Assembly (NCBI RefSeq): GCF_023507745.1 | Contig: NZ_JALPZO010000155.1 | Location: forward strand, 1-64,000 | Source: Vreelandella olivaria | Lineage (GTDB): Bacteria; Pseudomonadota; Gammaproteobacteria; Pseudomonadales; Halomonadaceae | Reading direction: 5' to 3' | Length of the DNA: 64,000 nucleotides | Shown here: positions 10,045-19,337 of the stretch, in pieces | How positions within the stretch are numbered: position 1 is the first letter of the stretch | How the letters are laid out: each line of letters begins with the position of its first letter | The notes under the pieces: model-generated | The model's input: only the letters and a program-made list of their open reading frames with translations | Told to the model about the DNA's origin: nothing | Database searches by the model: none | Position numbers and translations under genes: made by a program

Positions 10045-11283
10045 TTACACCTTTGTGAACAGCAGCGAACCGTTAGTACCGCCAAAACCAAAGGAATTGG
10101 ACAGTGCTACATCAATACGCATTTCACGGGCAGTGTGGGGCACGTAATCAAGGTTGCACCCTTCCTGAGGATTATCCAGATTGATGGTGGGCGGGGCGAT
10201 CTGGTCCCGAATGGCCAGAATACTAAACACCGCTTCAACCGCCCCGGCAGCCCCCAGCAAGTGCCCAATCATGGACTTGGTAGAACTCACTGCCACTTGT
10301 TGAGCAGCACTGCCCAATATGCGCTCAATGGCGCGGCTTTCTGCTAAATCGCCTGCTGCCGTTGAAGTGCCATGCGCATTAATATAGTGCACCTTTTCAG
10401 GGTCCAATCTGGCATCTTTGATGGCGTTGCTCATTGATAAGGCTGCGCCACGGCCATCCTCGGGTGGAGCGGTCATGTGGTAGGCGTCATCACTCATGCC
10501 GAAACCAGACAGCTCGGCATAAATATTGGCACCACGAGCCTTGGCGTGCTCGTACTCTTCAAGTACAAGCACGCCCGCACCGTCTGACAGCACAAACCCA
10601 TCACGATCGGCATCCCATGGGCGACTGGCAGCTTCCGGGTTATCGTTGCGCGTTGACAATGCCCGTGCCGCTGAAAACCCACCCAGACCCAAAGGAGTCG
10701 TGGCCATTTCCGCACCACCACAAATCATTACGTCGGCATCACCATAGGCAATCGTGCGTGCGCTATAGCCGATGTTATGGGTACCCGTGGTACATGCAGT
10801 GGTAATGGCAATATTAGGCCCTTTAAAACCATGCTGAATCGCCATGTTGCCCGAAATCATATTAATGATGGAGCCAGGCACAAAAAAAGGTGAAACGCGG
10901 CGTGCCCCCCCCTTGTTAAGCGCATTGTGGTTATGCTCAATCATCGGCAGCCCGCCGATTCCTGAGCCAATAGCCACCCCAATGCGTTCAGCATTCTCCT
11001 CACTGCACTCAATACCTGAATCCCGAACCGCCTGAGCGCCAGCAGCCATGCCGTACTGAATAAACAGATCCATCTTGCGGGCATCTTTGGGGTTTAGGTA
11101 GGGGCTAATATCAAAATTTTTAACCGAACCGCCAAACCGTGTATTGAAACCACTGGTATCAAAATGCTCAATAGGTGCTATGCCGCTTTTGCCCGCGACA
11201 ATATTTGCCCATGACTCATTCACGCTATTACCCACTGGGGTCACCAGGCCTAACCCAGTTACCACTACCCTTCTACGCGCCAT
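10045..11283 (-). CDS. fabF: Beta-ketoacyl-ACP synthase II
   Basis: A 412-residue condensing enzyme that elongates acyl-ACP with malonyl-ACP. It starts [19 protein letters not shown]. The catalytic Cys is in [13 protein letters not shown], the two His in INAHGTST and [11 protein letters not shown], and the terminal [13 protein letters not shown] is intact. ATG at 11283 is preferred over an upstream in-frame start because GGAGG stands 7 bases before it. Between it and acpP lies a hairpin with a T-run (11396-11430), so fabF probably receives only part of the acpP transcription. A -10-like TATACT downstream of that hairpin has no good -35. Confidence 0.96.
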   Translation of the reverse strand: MARRRVVVTGLGLVTPVGNSVNESWANIVAGKSGIAPIEHFDTSGFNTRFGGSVKNFDISPYLNPKDARKMDLFIQYGMAAGAQAVRDSGIECSEENAERIGVAIGSGIGGLPMIEHNHNALNKGGARRVSPFFVPGSIINMISGNMAIQHGFKGPNIAITTACTTGTHNIGYSARTIAYGDADVMICGGAEMATTPLGLGGFSAARALSTRNDNPEAASRPWDADRDGFVLSDGAGVLVLEEYEHAKARGANIYAELSGFGMSDDAYHMTAPPEDGRGAALSMSNAIKDARLDPEKVHYINAHGTSTAAGDLAESRAIERILGSAAQQVAVSSTKSMIGHLLGAAGAVEAVFSILAIRDQIAPPTINLDNPQEGCNLDYVPHTAREMRIDVALSNSFGFGGTNGSLLFTKV

Positions 11284-11395
11284 CAGCTTTCCTCCAGGCA
11301 TCCATGGTGACACGACCCATCCGGGTCATTCGCTGCAGAAATTTGGTGACTAGTATAACGGAGATTGAACGTTATAATCATTGTGACCGCAAAGC

Positions 11396-11430
11396 AAAAA
11401 AGCCGCCCCTTGTTCAGGACGGCTTTTTTT
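11396..11430 (-). terminator. Intrinsic terminator between acpP and fabF
   Basis: On the minus strand, AAAAAA-GCCGTCC, a 9-base loop, then GGGCGGC-TTTTTT forms a GC stem with one G-U pair flanked by A- and T-runs, so it can act in both directions. It lies 49 bases after the acpP stop and well before the fabF start. Partial termination here would keep acpP mRNA in excess over fabF, in line with the high cellular level of acyl carrier protein. Confidence 0.75.
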
Positions 11431-11478
11431 AATCCGGGTGGTAGCACCCCACCCTGGTTCGCTGCATCAACTCAGCCC

Positions 11479-11712
11479 TTACTGGTGGGCGTTAACGTAG
11501 TCGATAGCCTCTTGAACCGTGGTAATTTTTTCAGCTTCTTCATCAGGAATTTCAGTATCAAACTCCTCTTCCAAAGCCATTACCAGCTCAACGGTATCAA
11601 GTGAGTCAGCACCTAAGTCTTCAGTAAAAGAAGAGCTATTCTGGATATCTTCTTCTTTTACGTTCAGGCGCTCTGCCACAACTTTCTTCACGCGCTCTTC
11701 AATAGTACTCAT
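11479..11712 (-). CDS. acpP: Acyl carrier protein
   Basis: A 77-residue acidic carrier of acyl chains in fatty acid, lipid A and lipoate synthesis. The phosphopantetheine attachment Ser is residue 37 in [11 protein letters not shown]. Helix I ([18 protein letters not shown]) and the acidic helix II are standard. GGAG lies 7 bases before ATG 11712; the longer open frame is excluded by length and by this site. It follows fabG by 124 bases, a spacer that may hold its own promoter, and is followed by a strong hairpin. Identification is certain. Confidence 0.98.
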   Translation of the reverse strand: MSTIEERVKKVVAERLNVKEEDIQNSSSFTEDLGADSLDTVELVMALEEEFDTEIPDEEAEKITTVQEAIDYVNAHQ

Positions 11713-11791
11713 CAACGTACTCCAGTCGTTCACATTAGCCGTTATTGATAACCAGCTATTTGGAAACCGCAAGCCAAAAGCTGCGGGGTAG

Positions 11792-11818
11792 TTTATAGAC
11801 GCCCTTGGGTCGACGCAA
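11792..11818 (-). promoter_or_regulatory. Possible acpP promoter
   Basis: In the 124-base fabG-acpP gap, TTGCGT (11813-11818) and TATAAA (11792-11797) are spaced by 15 bases on the minus strand, shorter than ideal. It would start transcription about 75 bases before acpP. An internal acpP promoter exists in E. coli, which makes this plausible but not shown. Confidence 0.3.
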
Positions 11819-11836
11819 CCGCCAAACCCAAGGCCA

Positions 11837-12580
11837 TCAACGCATATTCATGCCACCGTTCACGTGCAGCGTTTCGCCGGTAATATAACCTGCCGCATCG
11901 CTTGTCAAAAAACCAACAGCAGCGGCAATCTCTTCAGGCCCGCCCAGGCGAGCAAGGGGAATTTGCTTTAACAACATCTCATGCTGGGCCTCTGGCAGCG
12001 CCTCAGTCATGTCGGTAGCGATAAAACCAGGAGCAACAGCGTTAACCGTAATCGCCCGTGAAGCCACTTCTCTGGCCAGCGCCCGGCTAAAACCTTCCAT
12101 CCCGGCTTTGGCCGCAGCATAGTTAGCCTGGCCCAGGTTGCCCATGGTTGCCACTACAGAGCTAATCGACACGATACGCCCAAAACGTGCTTTTGTCATA
12201 CCACGCAGACAGGCTTTACTCACTCGATAAACAGATTTGAGGTTGGTATCAATCACGCAGTCCCACTCCTCCTCTTTCATTCTCATGAGCAGGTTATCGC
12301 GAGTGATGCCAGCATTGTTAACCAGAATCGTGGGGGCACCAAAACGCTCAGTAATCGCTTTTAGCACTAGGTCAATGCTTGCCTGATCAGTGACATTAAG
12401 GCACATACCCGCACCTTCAATGCCGTTCTCCTTCAGATCCACATCGATTTTTTCAGCACCCGATTCACTGGTAGCGGTGCCTACCACAATGCGCCCCTGG
12501 CGCCCAAGCTCATGGGCAATAGCACGCCCAATGCCTCGGCTAGCGCCAGTCACCAGCGCCACTCTACGTTCTTGCGTCAT
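11837..12580 (-). CDS. fabG: 3-oxoacyl-ACP reductase
   Basis: A 247-residue short-chain dehydrogenase that reduces 3-oxoacyl-ACP with NADPH in each elongation cycle. The Rossmann motif is [13 protein letters not shown], the NNAG motif is present ([13 protein letters not shown]), and the catalytic Ser-Tyr-Lys triad lies in [20 protein letters not shown]. The C-terminal [14 protein letters not shown] is typical of FabG. It lies between fabD and acpP, which distinguishes it from the many SDR paralogues. Confidence 0.97.
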   Translation of the reverse strand: MTQERRVALVTGASRGIGRAIAHELGRQGRIVVGTATSESGAEKIDVDLKENGIEGAGMCLNVTDQASIDLVLKAITERFGAPTILVNNAGITRDNLLMRMKEEEWDCVIDTNLKSVYRVSKACLRGMTKARFGRIVSISSVVATMGNLGQANYAAAKAGMEGFSRALAREVASRAITVNAVAPGFIATDMTEALPEAQHEMLLKQIPLARLGGPEEIAAAVGFLTSDAAGYITGETLHVNGGMNMR

Positions 12581-12635
12581 AACGTTCTGCCTTTAACCAT
12601 ATAAGTAAGCAAGGGTAGCGGAAAATGGTGACTTA

Positions 12636-13595
12636 TCACGCACCATCTGCCAACGCTTCACGGGCCAAATCCAGAGCAGCATCCAAACTATCAGGATCGT
12701 TGACTGCCAAGCCTTTGGCACTACGCACAATGCGCTTATTTAGCCCGGTCAGCACCTTGCCTGGACCACATTCAATAAATACATTAGCACCCTGCTCTAC
12801 CATTGCTTCAACGCAAGATGACCAGCGCACAGGTTGGTAAAGCTGCTCAATCAACCGGGTACGTAATGTATTGATGTCAGCGTGAGGCTGTGCATCCACA
12901 TTCTGAATGACAGTATAGCGAGGTGCACGCAATTCAATTTCCTGCATAGCCTGAGCCAGGCGCTCAGCAGCAGGCCGCATCAACGCACAATGAGAAGGAA
13001 CCGAGACTGGAAGCACCATCGCACGCTTGGCGCCCGCTTCCTGGCACGCCAGAATGGCGCGTTCAACGGCACCTTTATCACCCGCAATCACCACTTGCCC
13101 CGGCGAGTTGTAGTTGACCGCCGAGACCACCTCACCTTGTGCAGCCTTCGAACAGGCGGCCTCTACAGCGCTATCATCAAGACCGAGAATAGCCGCCATG
13201 CCTCCCTTACCGACAGGCACGGCCTCCTGCATGGCCTCACCACGCAGGCGCACCAGCTGTACACCTTCAGCAAAGCCCATAACGCCCGCGCACACCATAG
13301 CGCTATATTCACCCAGGCTATGGCCTGCCATCACCCCAGGGCGGGGACCTTCAAGCTCTTGCCAAACACGCCAAATGGCAACGCTTGACGCAAGCAGGGC
13401 AGGCTGAGTGCACGCCGTGGCATTTAACGCTTCCTCTGGGCCTTCCTGGACGATTTTCCACAAATCGTAGCCCAGAGCATCTGACGCTTCCTCAAATGTC
13501 GTTCCCACCACACTGTAGCGCTCGGCCAGCTCCCGCAGCATTCCAAGCTGCTGAGAGCCTTGCCCGGGGAAAATGAGGGCAAGGGGTTGAGACAT
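12636..13595 (-). CDS. fabD: Malonyl-CoA:ACP transacylase
   Basis: A 319-residue enzyme that loads malonate from CoA onto ACP. It starts MSQPLALIFPGQGSQQLGM; the nucleophile Ser is in AGHSLGEYSA and the catalytic His in VSVPSHCALM. ATG 13595 follows AAAGGTG by 6 bases; a longer open frame upstream has no such support. The 156-base gap to plsX is where fabH stands in enterobacteria, and no fabH is present here. Confidence 0.96.
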   Translation of the reverse strand: MSQPLALIFPGQGSQQLGMLRELAERYSVVGTTFEEASDALGYDLWKIVQEGPEEALNATACTQPALLASSVAIWRVWQELEGPRPGVMAGHSLGEYSAMVCAGVMGFAEGVQLVRLRGEAMQEAVPVGKGGMAAILGLDDSAVEAACSKAAQGEVVSAVNYNSPGQVVIAGDKGAVERAILACQEAGAKRAMVLPVSVPSHCALMRPAAERLAQAMQEIELRAPRYTVIQNVDAQPHADINTLRTRLIEQLYQPVRWSSCVEAMVEQGANVFIECGPGKVLTGLNKRIVRSAKGLAVNDPDSLDAALDLAREALADGA

Positions 13596-13751
13596 GTCGT
13601 TCACCTTTGCTCTTGTAGGCATTTGCTCATCTGAGCGATAGACGCAGTTATTGGTCCCGTTGCCAGAACGGTTGTTGGCATATTCTGCTGCCACCGATAA
13701 CCCGCAAAAAAATAGTTATCTAACGTTTTATTCTCATACCTGCGTTAGTGA

Positions 13752-14771
13752 CTAAGAACGCAGCCAGCGCCCTGCAATTCGGGCAGGCAAATTATGCTCA
13801 ACTTCCTGCAACGCTCGCTGAATAGCATAGTAGAAACCATCTGCACGGGTGCTGCCGTGACTCTTGACCACAATACCCTGCAACCCTAACAAGCTGGCCC
13901 CATTATAACGCACAGGATCCAGCTCCTGTTTTAGGCGCTTCAGTACAGGTTTGGCCAGTAGGCTTGCCAAACGCCCGCTTAGACGTGCTTCGAACGCCAT
14001 CTGCACACGTTCTACCAACATACGGGTCAAACCTTCACTTGCTTTCAATGTGACATTACCCACAAAACCGTCACACACCACCACATCAAGCTTGCCCTGA
14101 AAAATATCGCCGCCTTCAGCATATCCCTGATAGATAAACCCCAGGTCGCTTACGCACTCTCTCAGCAATCGATCCGCCTCACGTACATTAACATTGCCTT
14201 TCGTTGCCTCCGCCCCAACATTAAGCAGTGCCACTCTTGGTCGCTCAATACCATCAATGCACTGCGCCATGGCAGCTCCCATGATGGCAAAATCAAACAA
14301 CCGGTGTGCCGGGGAATCCACATTCGCCCCCAAATCAAGCAAATAGCAGCGACGCCCTCCCCGGGCAGGGATTGCGGTACTAATCGCAGGACGCGAAATC
14401 CCCTCCAGCATACCCAGTTCCCGCCTGGCCAGCGCAACCAATGCTCCCGTATTACCAGCACTCACACCAGCTGCCGCCTCGCCTAATGAAAGGCAATGGA
14501 GCATGCAGGCCATGCTGGTCGCCCCCCCTCGGCGTAGTGCCCAGGCAGCGGTTGCCTCCTGCGAGACAGTTTCCGGCGCATCGCCAACCATTAAACGTGA
14601 CGTTGCCGCAGCCAGAGGCTGCGGCAAGCGCGAAAGCTCAGCATCAATCTGCTGACGCGGGCCGAACAGGGTAAGCTCTAGATCAGGACGCTCAACGACC
14701 GCCCTTGCGGAGCCTTCGATAATGGCACGGGGGCCTTGGTCACCCCCCATCACATCAATCGCCAGGCGCAC
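13752..14771 (-). CDS. plsX: Phosphate acyltransferase PlsX
   Basis: A 339-residue peripheral membrane enzyme that makes acyl-phosphate from acyl-ACP for PlsY, the first step of phosphatidate synthesis. The N-terminus RLAIDVMGGDQGP is diagnostic, with ALLNVGAEATKGN and DGFVGNVTLKASEG further on. The start is a GTG at 14771, with a GGGTGG upstream. It follows rpmF by 42 bases in the conserved yceD-rpmF-plsX-fabD order, which ties ribosome and membrane synthesis together. Confidence 0.96.
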   Translation of the reverse strand: MRLAIDVMGGDQGPRAIIEGSARAVVERPDLELTLFGPRQQIDAELSRLPQPLAAATSRLMVGDAPETVSQEATAAWALRRGGATSMACMLHCLSLGEAAAGVSAGNTGALVALARRELGMLEGISRPAISTAIPARGGRRCYLLDLGANVDSPAHRLFDFAIMGAAMAQCIDGIERPRVALLNVGAEATKGNVNVREADRLLRECVSDLGFIYQGYAEGGDIFQGKLDVVVCDGFVGNVTLKASEGLTRMLVERVQMAFEARLSGRLASLLAKPVLKRLKQELDPVRYNGASLLGLQGIVVKSHGSTRADGFYYAIQRALQEVEHNLPARIAGRWLRS

Positions 14772-14813
14772 GTGGCACCCACCCTGTTTCGCCGCTCATA
14801 AAAGCGTTAAGGC

Positions 14814-14984
14814 TTAAACCTCAACAACCTTACGACCACGATAGAAGCCGTCAGGTGAAACATGGTGGCGCAGGTGAGTGGTACCCGTTTCTTTGTCCTG
14901 GGACAGAGTAGGTGCGCTCAGCGCATCGTGGCTACGACGCATGCCGCGCTTGGAACGAGTTTTACGGTTCTGTTGAACTGCCAT
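14814..14984 (-). CDS. rpmF: Ribosomal protein bL32
   Basis: A 56-residue basic protein of the large ribosomal subunit. It begins [20 protein letters not shown] and ends [16 protein letters not shown]. The frame has an ATG, a GGAG upstream in the 36-base gap from yceD, and a TAA stop. The Cys pairs found in some zinc-binding L32 proteins are absent, so this is the zinc-free type. Position between yceD and plsX confirms the call. Confidence 0.97.
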   Translation of the reverse strand: MAVQQNRKTRSKRGMRRSHDALSAPTLSQDKETGTTHLRHHVSPDGFYRGRKVVEV

Positions 14985-15020
14985 GGGTGTTTACTCCAAG
15001 GTATGTAGGGTAAGTGGTGC

Positions 15021-15569
15021 TTATTTCTTGCCTTTCAAAGCGCCTTTGCCTTTTAAGGCATTAAGCACCGCGAAAGGGTTCGTTGCTGGTGCGGACTCTT
15101 CAGCCGCGCCTTCGCTCTTGCTGACCAGCTGCTTCGCCGAGACATGGCATTCGGTCTCATCGTGATAGACCACCTGCGGTAAGCTGAGGATAAGCTCATC
15201 CTCTACCACCGTCAGCAAGTCCAGCTGTTCATGTTCCACCAGCACCGGCTCATGACTGGCAGGCAGCTCGGCAGCCAGGGCTTCGTCAGTGATCATTCCA
15301 AGCAGGAATTCACTCGACACGCTCTGGCTTAGCGGCACCAGGCAACGACGACAAGGCAGTGCCAGGGTCGCTTGCAAATGGCCACGAATTTCACGACGAC
15401 CTTGGGCATCAACACCAAACTCAAGCACGACATGGCAGTCGCCGGTTTGATCACCTGCTTCTTCAGCAAGACGTGGCAGCTTATCAAGCGCCACTATGCC
15501 TTCGAGTCGTTCGCGGCGGGCTGCAAGCTTATAAGGCTCAACCCGGCTGGGGAGTTGTGAGGTCAACAT
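15021..15569 (-). CDS. yceD: YceD/DUF177 protein, 23S rRNA accumulation factor
   Basis: A 182-residue protein of the DUF177 family, needed for normal 23S rRNA accumulation in E. coli and plants. The conserved ALPCRRCLVPL and the later DETECHVSAKQL Cys segment are visible; the C-terminus ends in lysine-rich ALKGKGALKGKK. The start is uncertain: ATG 15569 matches the length of homologues but has no good ribosome site, whereas GTG 15593 directly abuts a GGGAG. It is cotranscribed with rpmF (36-base gap). Confidence 0.9.
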   Translation of the reverse strand: MLTSQLPSRVEPYKLAARRERLEGIVALDKLPRLAEEAGDQTGDCHVVLEFGVDAQGRREIRGHLQATLALPCRRCLVPLSQSVSSEFLLGMITDEALAAELPASHEPVLVEHEQLDLLTVVEDELILSLPQVVYHDETECHVSAKQLVSKSEGAAEESAPATNPFAVLNALKGKGALKGKK

Positions 15570-15728
15570 AGGCGCGCAATGATAGGCACTCACCTCCCTG
15601 GTGTCAAAGCTGTCGGTGCAATTCTTGACAGATTATCACTTAAAAAGGCCTAAATAGGCATGTCCATTCGGTTTCGTTACACTCACGTTGACTGTAACAC
15701 TGCGACCAATCGCCCCGAGGAGAGTGTA

Positions 15729-16331
15729 GTGCCTGAAACAAACACCGCCCCGCTGGTCCTGGCATCCAGCTCACGTTTCCGCAAAACCCTGCTGGATCGA
15801 CTACAGCTACCTTACCAATGTTACTCACCGGACATTGATGAAACCCCACTACCAGGGGAGTCGCCCAACGCGCTGGTACACCGCCTTGCCCTTAGCAAAG
15901 CCAATGCAGTGGCAACACGCTTCCCTAATCACTGCATTATTGGCTCAGATCAAATCGCCCTGTTTGAAGGTGACATTCTGGGTAAGCCCCATACCGTCGA
16001 GCGCGCCCGCGCCAATCTGGCCCGCTTCTCCGGCCGCCAGGTTACTTTCCTCACCGGTCTGGCACTGGTCGACACCCGCCACCAGCGCCATCAGGTACAT
16101 ATCGAGACCTTTGATGTGCTTTTTCGCACGCTGACTGAACGAGAAATTGAGCGCTATGTCGCCCTGGAACAACCATTAGATAGCGCGGGCAGTTTTCGCA
16201 TGGAGGGGCTGGGTATCGCACTATTTGAAAAACTGGAAGGACGCGACCCCAACGCTCTGATCGGCCTGCCGCTAATCGCCCTTTGCGATATGCTTCGCCA
16301 AGTGGGCATGAACCCACTTGGCGAAGGGTAA
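15729..16331 (+). CDS. Maf-family nucleotide pyrophosphatase (YceF type)
   Basis: A 200-residue house-cleaning pyrophosphatase. E. coli YceF, the Maf paralogue at this locus, hydrolyses 7-methyl-GTP; that assignment here rests on context. Motifs: LVLASSSRFRKTLLDRL at the N-terminus, IIGSDQIALFEG (substrate region), and LDSAGSFRMEGLGIALFEKLEG. GTG 15729 is preferred because GAGGAGA precedes it; a longer frame from ATG 15660 exceeds family length. The last codons form one arm of a perfect 13-bp hairpin. It is divergent from yceD-rpmF. Confidence 0.92.
   Translation: MPETNTAPLVLASSSRFRKTLLDRLQLPYQCYSPDIDETPLPGESPNALVHRLALSKANAVATRFPNHCIIGSDQIALFEGDILGKPHTVERARANLARFSGRQVTFLTGLALVDTRHQRHQVHIETFDVLFRTLTEREIERYVALEQPLDSAGSFRMEGLGIALFEKLEGRDPNALIGLPLIALCDMLRQVGMNPLGEG
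16294..16325. terminator. Perfect 13-bp hairpin at the maf 3' end
   Basis: TTCGCCAAGTGGG (16294-16306), loop CATGAA, then CCCACTTGGCGAA (16313-16325). The whole structure lies in the last codons of maf and ends 6 bases before its stop region; the convergent sppA stop is at 16344. No T-run follows, so it is either a Rho-assisted or bidirectional stop, or a 3'-end protector. Confidence 0.55.
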
Positions 16332-16343
16332 TGGCAATCCTGG

Positions 16344-17471
16344 CTAAGGGACCCTAAAGCGCAGCGGTGAGCTGGAAGACTGAATACCCAACACCTCGGC
16401 TGCTGTCTGCGTAAAACGTCGTGTCAAACGCTCAAAAGGATCAAGACGCGGCGTGTAGTCCTCCCAATTAGCTTCCCCCACTTGCGCGCGTGCCACCTGC
16501 TCAAGGCTTGCCAGCTCATCGATTAACCCAAGCCCAAGCGCCTGCTCACCACTCCAGACAAGCCCGGAAAAAATCTCTGGATTTTCACTTAACCGATCGC
16601 CTCGACCGGCGCGAACGTCACTCATAAACTGCTCATGGGTGCGCGTCAACACGGTCTGCCAAAACTGTTCAACGTCCTCATCCAGCGGCTGAAAAGGGTC
16701 AAGAAACGCTTTATTTTCTCCTGCGGTCATTACCCGACGCTCAACCCCCAGTTGATTAATCGCCTCCTGAAAACCAAATCCCGCGTAAATAACTCCAATC
16801 GAACCCACCAAACTTGCCGGAGACGCCATAATCGTATCGGCAGCTGACGCAATATAGTAAGCACCGCTGGCACCCACATCTTCAATAACCGCAAAGATGG
16901 GCTTATCCCCCTGCTCCCGCAACCGCATAATTTCCGCGTAGATGCGCTGAGACTGGACAGGACTACCTCCTGGGCTATCAATATGCAGCACCACCGCCAC
17001 CGCACTATCGGATGACCATGCACGGTTTAAGCCCTGAATAATCCGCTCAGCATTGGCAGGGGCATCACTGGCAATCACTCCATTAACCTCTACCAGCCCC
17101 AAATGACGTTGCGTCGGCGCCGAAACAGAAGGCTCATCCCAAAAAACCCGATATGCCGTCGTGGTGATTGATACCAATACAATAGTAAGCAGCATCAAAC
17201 GAAAGAACAGTTTCCAGCGGCGTGTTCGCCGCTGCTCGGTGAGAACACCGCCAATCCACCGATCCATCATTTCCATCTGTGCCAGACGCTGGCGTTCGCG
17301 CAGTGTCTCCGCATCATCGCCAGCATCCCCCACTACTCCAGCATCCTGCTTAGCCCTTTGTGAGACGTCAGGCCCCTGGGTCCAGAGGTCGCTCTTCGCC
17401 TCGCCAGACGATTCGCCCACCTTGCCTGGCACCTGCTCACTATCGCTATTACGCCGTTGATCATCACTCAT
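16344..17471 (-). CDS. sppA: S49 family signal peptide peptidase SppA
   Basis: A 375-residue inner-membrane serine protease that degrades cleaved signal peptides. The N-terminal 90 residues are charged and cytoplasmic, followed by one membrane segment (LFFRLMLLTIVLVSITTTAY) and the S49 domain. The catalytic Ser is in VGASGAYYIASAAD; HIDSPGGSP is also conserved. This is the short single-domain form, not the 600-residue E. coli type. It lies downstream of a HAD phosphatase and rluC on the same strand, as in Pseudomonas. Confidence 0.92.
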   Translation of the reverse strand: MSDDQRRNSDSEQVPGKVGESSGEAKSDLWTQGPDVSQRAKQDAGVVGDAGDDAETLRERQRLAQMEMMDRWIGGVLTEQRRTRRWKLFFRLMLLTIVLVSITTTAYRVFWDEPSVSAPTQRHLGLVEVNGVIASDAPANAERIIQGLNRAWSSDSAVAVVLHIDSPGGSPVQSQRIYAEIMRLREQGDKPIFAVIEDVGASGAYYIASAADTIMASPASLVGSIGVIYAGFGFQEAINQLGVERRVMTAGENKAFLDPFQPLDEDVEQFWQTVLTRTHEQFMSDVRAGRGDRLSENPEIFSGLVWSGEQALGLGLIDELASLEQVARAQVGEANWEDYTPRLDPFERLTRRFTQTAAEVLGIQSSSSPLRFRVP

Positions 17472-17571
17472 AACTGTCCCTAACTGTGGCGGTGTAGCCT
17501 GTCTTCGTAACCTATGCCAGCAATCTGCCTCATCATACTGGTTTTAGCTCTGAATGGTCAGTTACTACGGA

Positions 17572-18222
17572 CTAGCCGTACAACCAATCGAAGAGATCAT
17601 TAACATTGTGGGCCACCCAACTGGGCTGGCTGGCTGCCAGTCGGGCGGGGGTATGAACACCGTAAGTTACCCCTACCCGGTCCATACCAATCGCTTTGGC
17701 CATTTCCAGATCATACTCGGTATCCCCCACCATGACGGCCCGATCAACCGGCACAGCCAACTCTTCGAGGAGTTCGTTGAGCATTTGAGGGTGAGGCTTG
17801 GAGCGGGTCTCATCGGCTGTTCGACTCGAGTGAAACCACCCACCACTGCCGGTTTCTGCAAATATACGGTCAAGTCCACGCCTGCTTTTTCCCGTGGCGA
17901 CTGCTAATCGCTGCTGATCACGCTCACGCAAACGTGCCACTTGAGCCTCAACGCCCGCAAAAAACCTCATCGGCGTAGTGTTTTCATGTACAAAGTGATG
18001 GGAGTAGCGCTGACGCAGCCGCTCGGCTTGAGCAGGTCCGATTCCTGGACACAGCCTGGCGATTGCCTCGGGCAGCCCCAAACCGATGATATCTTCGATA
18101 GCGCCAACTTCAAGCTCCCCCCATTCCGCTTCTCTGGCAGCCGCCTGCATACAGGCAACAATTTTTGGTACCGAGTCCATTAAGGTGCCATCCCAATCGA
18201 AAATAATTAATTCATAGCGCAT
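17572..18222 (-). CDS. HAD-superfamily phosphatase, phosphoglycolate phosphatase-like
   Basis: A 216-residue cytoplasmic hydrolase. Motif I is IIFDWDGTLMDSVPK (nucleophile Asp), motif II lies in LAVATGKSRRGLD, and motif III in SKPHPQMLNELLEELAV with VMVGDTEYDLEMAKAIGM. Substrate cannot be read from sequence; Gph-like proteins act on 2-phosphoglycolate, but family members vary. AAGGA stands 7 bases before the ATG. It follows rluC by only 9 bases, so the two are cotranscribed. Confidence 0.9.
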   Translation of the reverse strand: MRYELIIFDWDGTLMDSVPKIVACMQAAAREAEWGELEVGAIEDIIGLGLPEAIARLCPGIGPAQAERLRQRYSHHFVHENTTPMRFFAGVEAQVARLRERDQQRLAVATGKSRRGLDRIFAETGSGGWFHSSRTADETRSKPHPQMLNELLEELAVPVDRAVMVGDTEYDLEMAKAIGMDRVGVTYGVHTPARLAASQPSWVAHNVNDLFDWLYG

Positions 18223-18231
18223 TGAGGTTCC

Positions 18232-19173
18232 TTATTTCCGGGCACGCTGTAGTGCATCTTCCAACCCTTGCGGCAGCGGGGCTTTCACTGTTACCGGACG
18301 CCCATTACCGGGCTCAGGAAACGTTAATGAGCGGGCATGTAAAAAGAGCCGATCCACTTTCAACTGCTGGGTCATATGGGCACTTTCGCGAGTGGAGTAT
18401 TTATCATCCCCGAGTAGCGCATGGCCCGCATGGGCAGCATGCACGCGAATCTGGTGGGTACGCCCCGTCACAGGCTCCGCTTCGACAAGTGTGGCTTTTT
18501 CAAATGTCTCCACGACGGCAAAGTGAGTGCGGGATACCTTACCATTCGGGTCCACACGCACCCGTCGCTCACCGTTACCTGCATCAAAACGATCCAGTCG
18601 TGCACTGACATACGTTTTACGTGCAGGCCAGCGCCCACTGACCAATGCCAGATAACGCTTATCCATCGCATGCTTTTTAAGCGCTTCATTGAGGGTAACC
18701 AATGCATCGCGGGACTTGGCCAATAACAGACACCCTGATGTGTCACGATCCAACCGGTGTACCAGCTCTAAAAACGTAAGGTCATCCCGAACCTGACGCA
18801 GCGCTTCAATCAAGCCGATTTTAACGCCACTACCACCATGCACTGCCAGACCGGAAGGCTTATTGATCACCATCCAGTCAGGACCTTCCATGATCACACT
18901 ACCCACCAGCAGGTCGCGTAAATTATCACTCACCTCTTTCACTGCCTCCCTTGGAGCCAGACGCAGGGGCGGTACACGAACCAGATCACCTGCCTGCAGG
19001 CGATAGTCCACTTTGACCCGCTTCTTATTAACCCTCACCTCTCCCTTTCTGACGATACGATAGATCAACGCACGAGGAGCCCCTTTTAATCGCGTCATCA
19101 AAAAATTATCAATTCGCTGACCCGCCTGTTCCGGGGCGATATCCACCCACTGCACTTCGCGCCCTTCGGCCAT
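18232..19173 (-). CDS. rluC: 23S rRNA pseudouridine synthase RluC
   Basis: A 313-residue enzyme that converts uridines 955, 2504 and 2580 (E. coli numbering) of 23S rRNA to pseudouridine. An N-terminal S4 RNA-binding domain (QRIDNFLMTRLKG, RVNKKRVKVDYRLQ) precedes the synthase domain with catalytic Asp in HRLDRDTSGCLLLAK and the RTHQIRVH motif. Position divergent from rne identifies RluC among the RluA family. AGGAG lies 9 bases before the ATG. The 728-base gap to rne is described under the rne leader. Confidence 0.94.
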   Translation of the reverse strand: MAEGREVQWVDIAPEQAGQRIDNFLMTRLKGAPRALIYRIVRKGEVRVNKKRVKVDYRLQAGDLVRVPPLRLAPREAVKEVSDNLRDLLVGSVIMEGPDWMVINKPSGLAVHGGSGVKIGLIEALRQVRDDLTFLELVHRLDRDTSGCLLLAKSRDALVTLNEALKKHAMDKRYLALVSGRWPARKTYVSARLDRFDAGNGERRVRVDPNGKVSRTHFAVVETFEKATLVEAEPVTGRTHQIRVHAAHAGHALLGDDKYSTRESAHMTQQLKVDRLFLHARSLTFPEPGNGRPVTVKAPLPQGLEDALQRARK

Positions 19174-19302
19174 TGCCGCGTACTCCTGGTATGATCTCGT
19201 AACATCAGGCTAGAGCCTGCTGGCGTTTCAGAGTGACCTTGAATGAAACGTCAACAAGCCTTAAAACCGCATTCTAACGTAGACCCATGGGCATTGCGTC
19301 AA

Positions 19303-19331
19303 TTGCTGGTAGTTGTCTTTACTGTTATATT
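19303..19331 (+). promoter_or_regulatory. Predicted rne promoter
   Basis: TTGCTG (19303-19308), a 17-base spacer and TATATT (19326-19331) make a good sigma-70 promoter reading towards rne. Start of transcription would be near 19338, giving an untranslated leader of about 560 bases. E. coli rne also has a long leader, so the placement is reasonable. Confidence 0.55.
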
Positions 19332-19337
19332 CCAAAG

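Noticed and set aside
12882-13388. Plus-strand 168-codon frame within fabD
   Set aside because: Antisense to a fully conserved fabD; His- and Arg-rich composition is that of a shadow frame.
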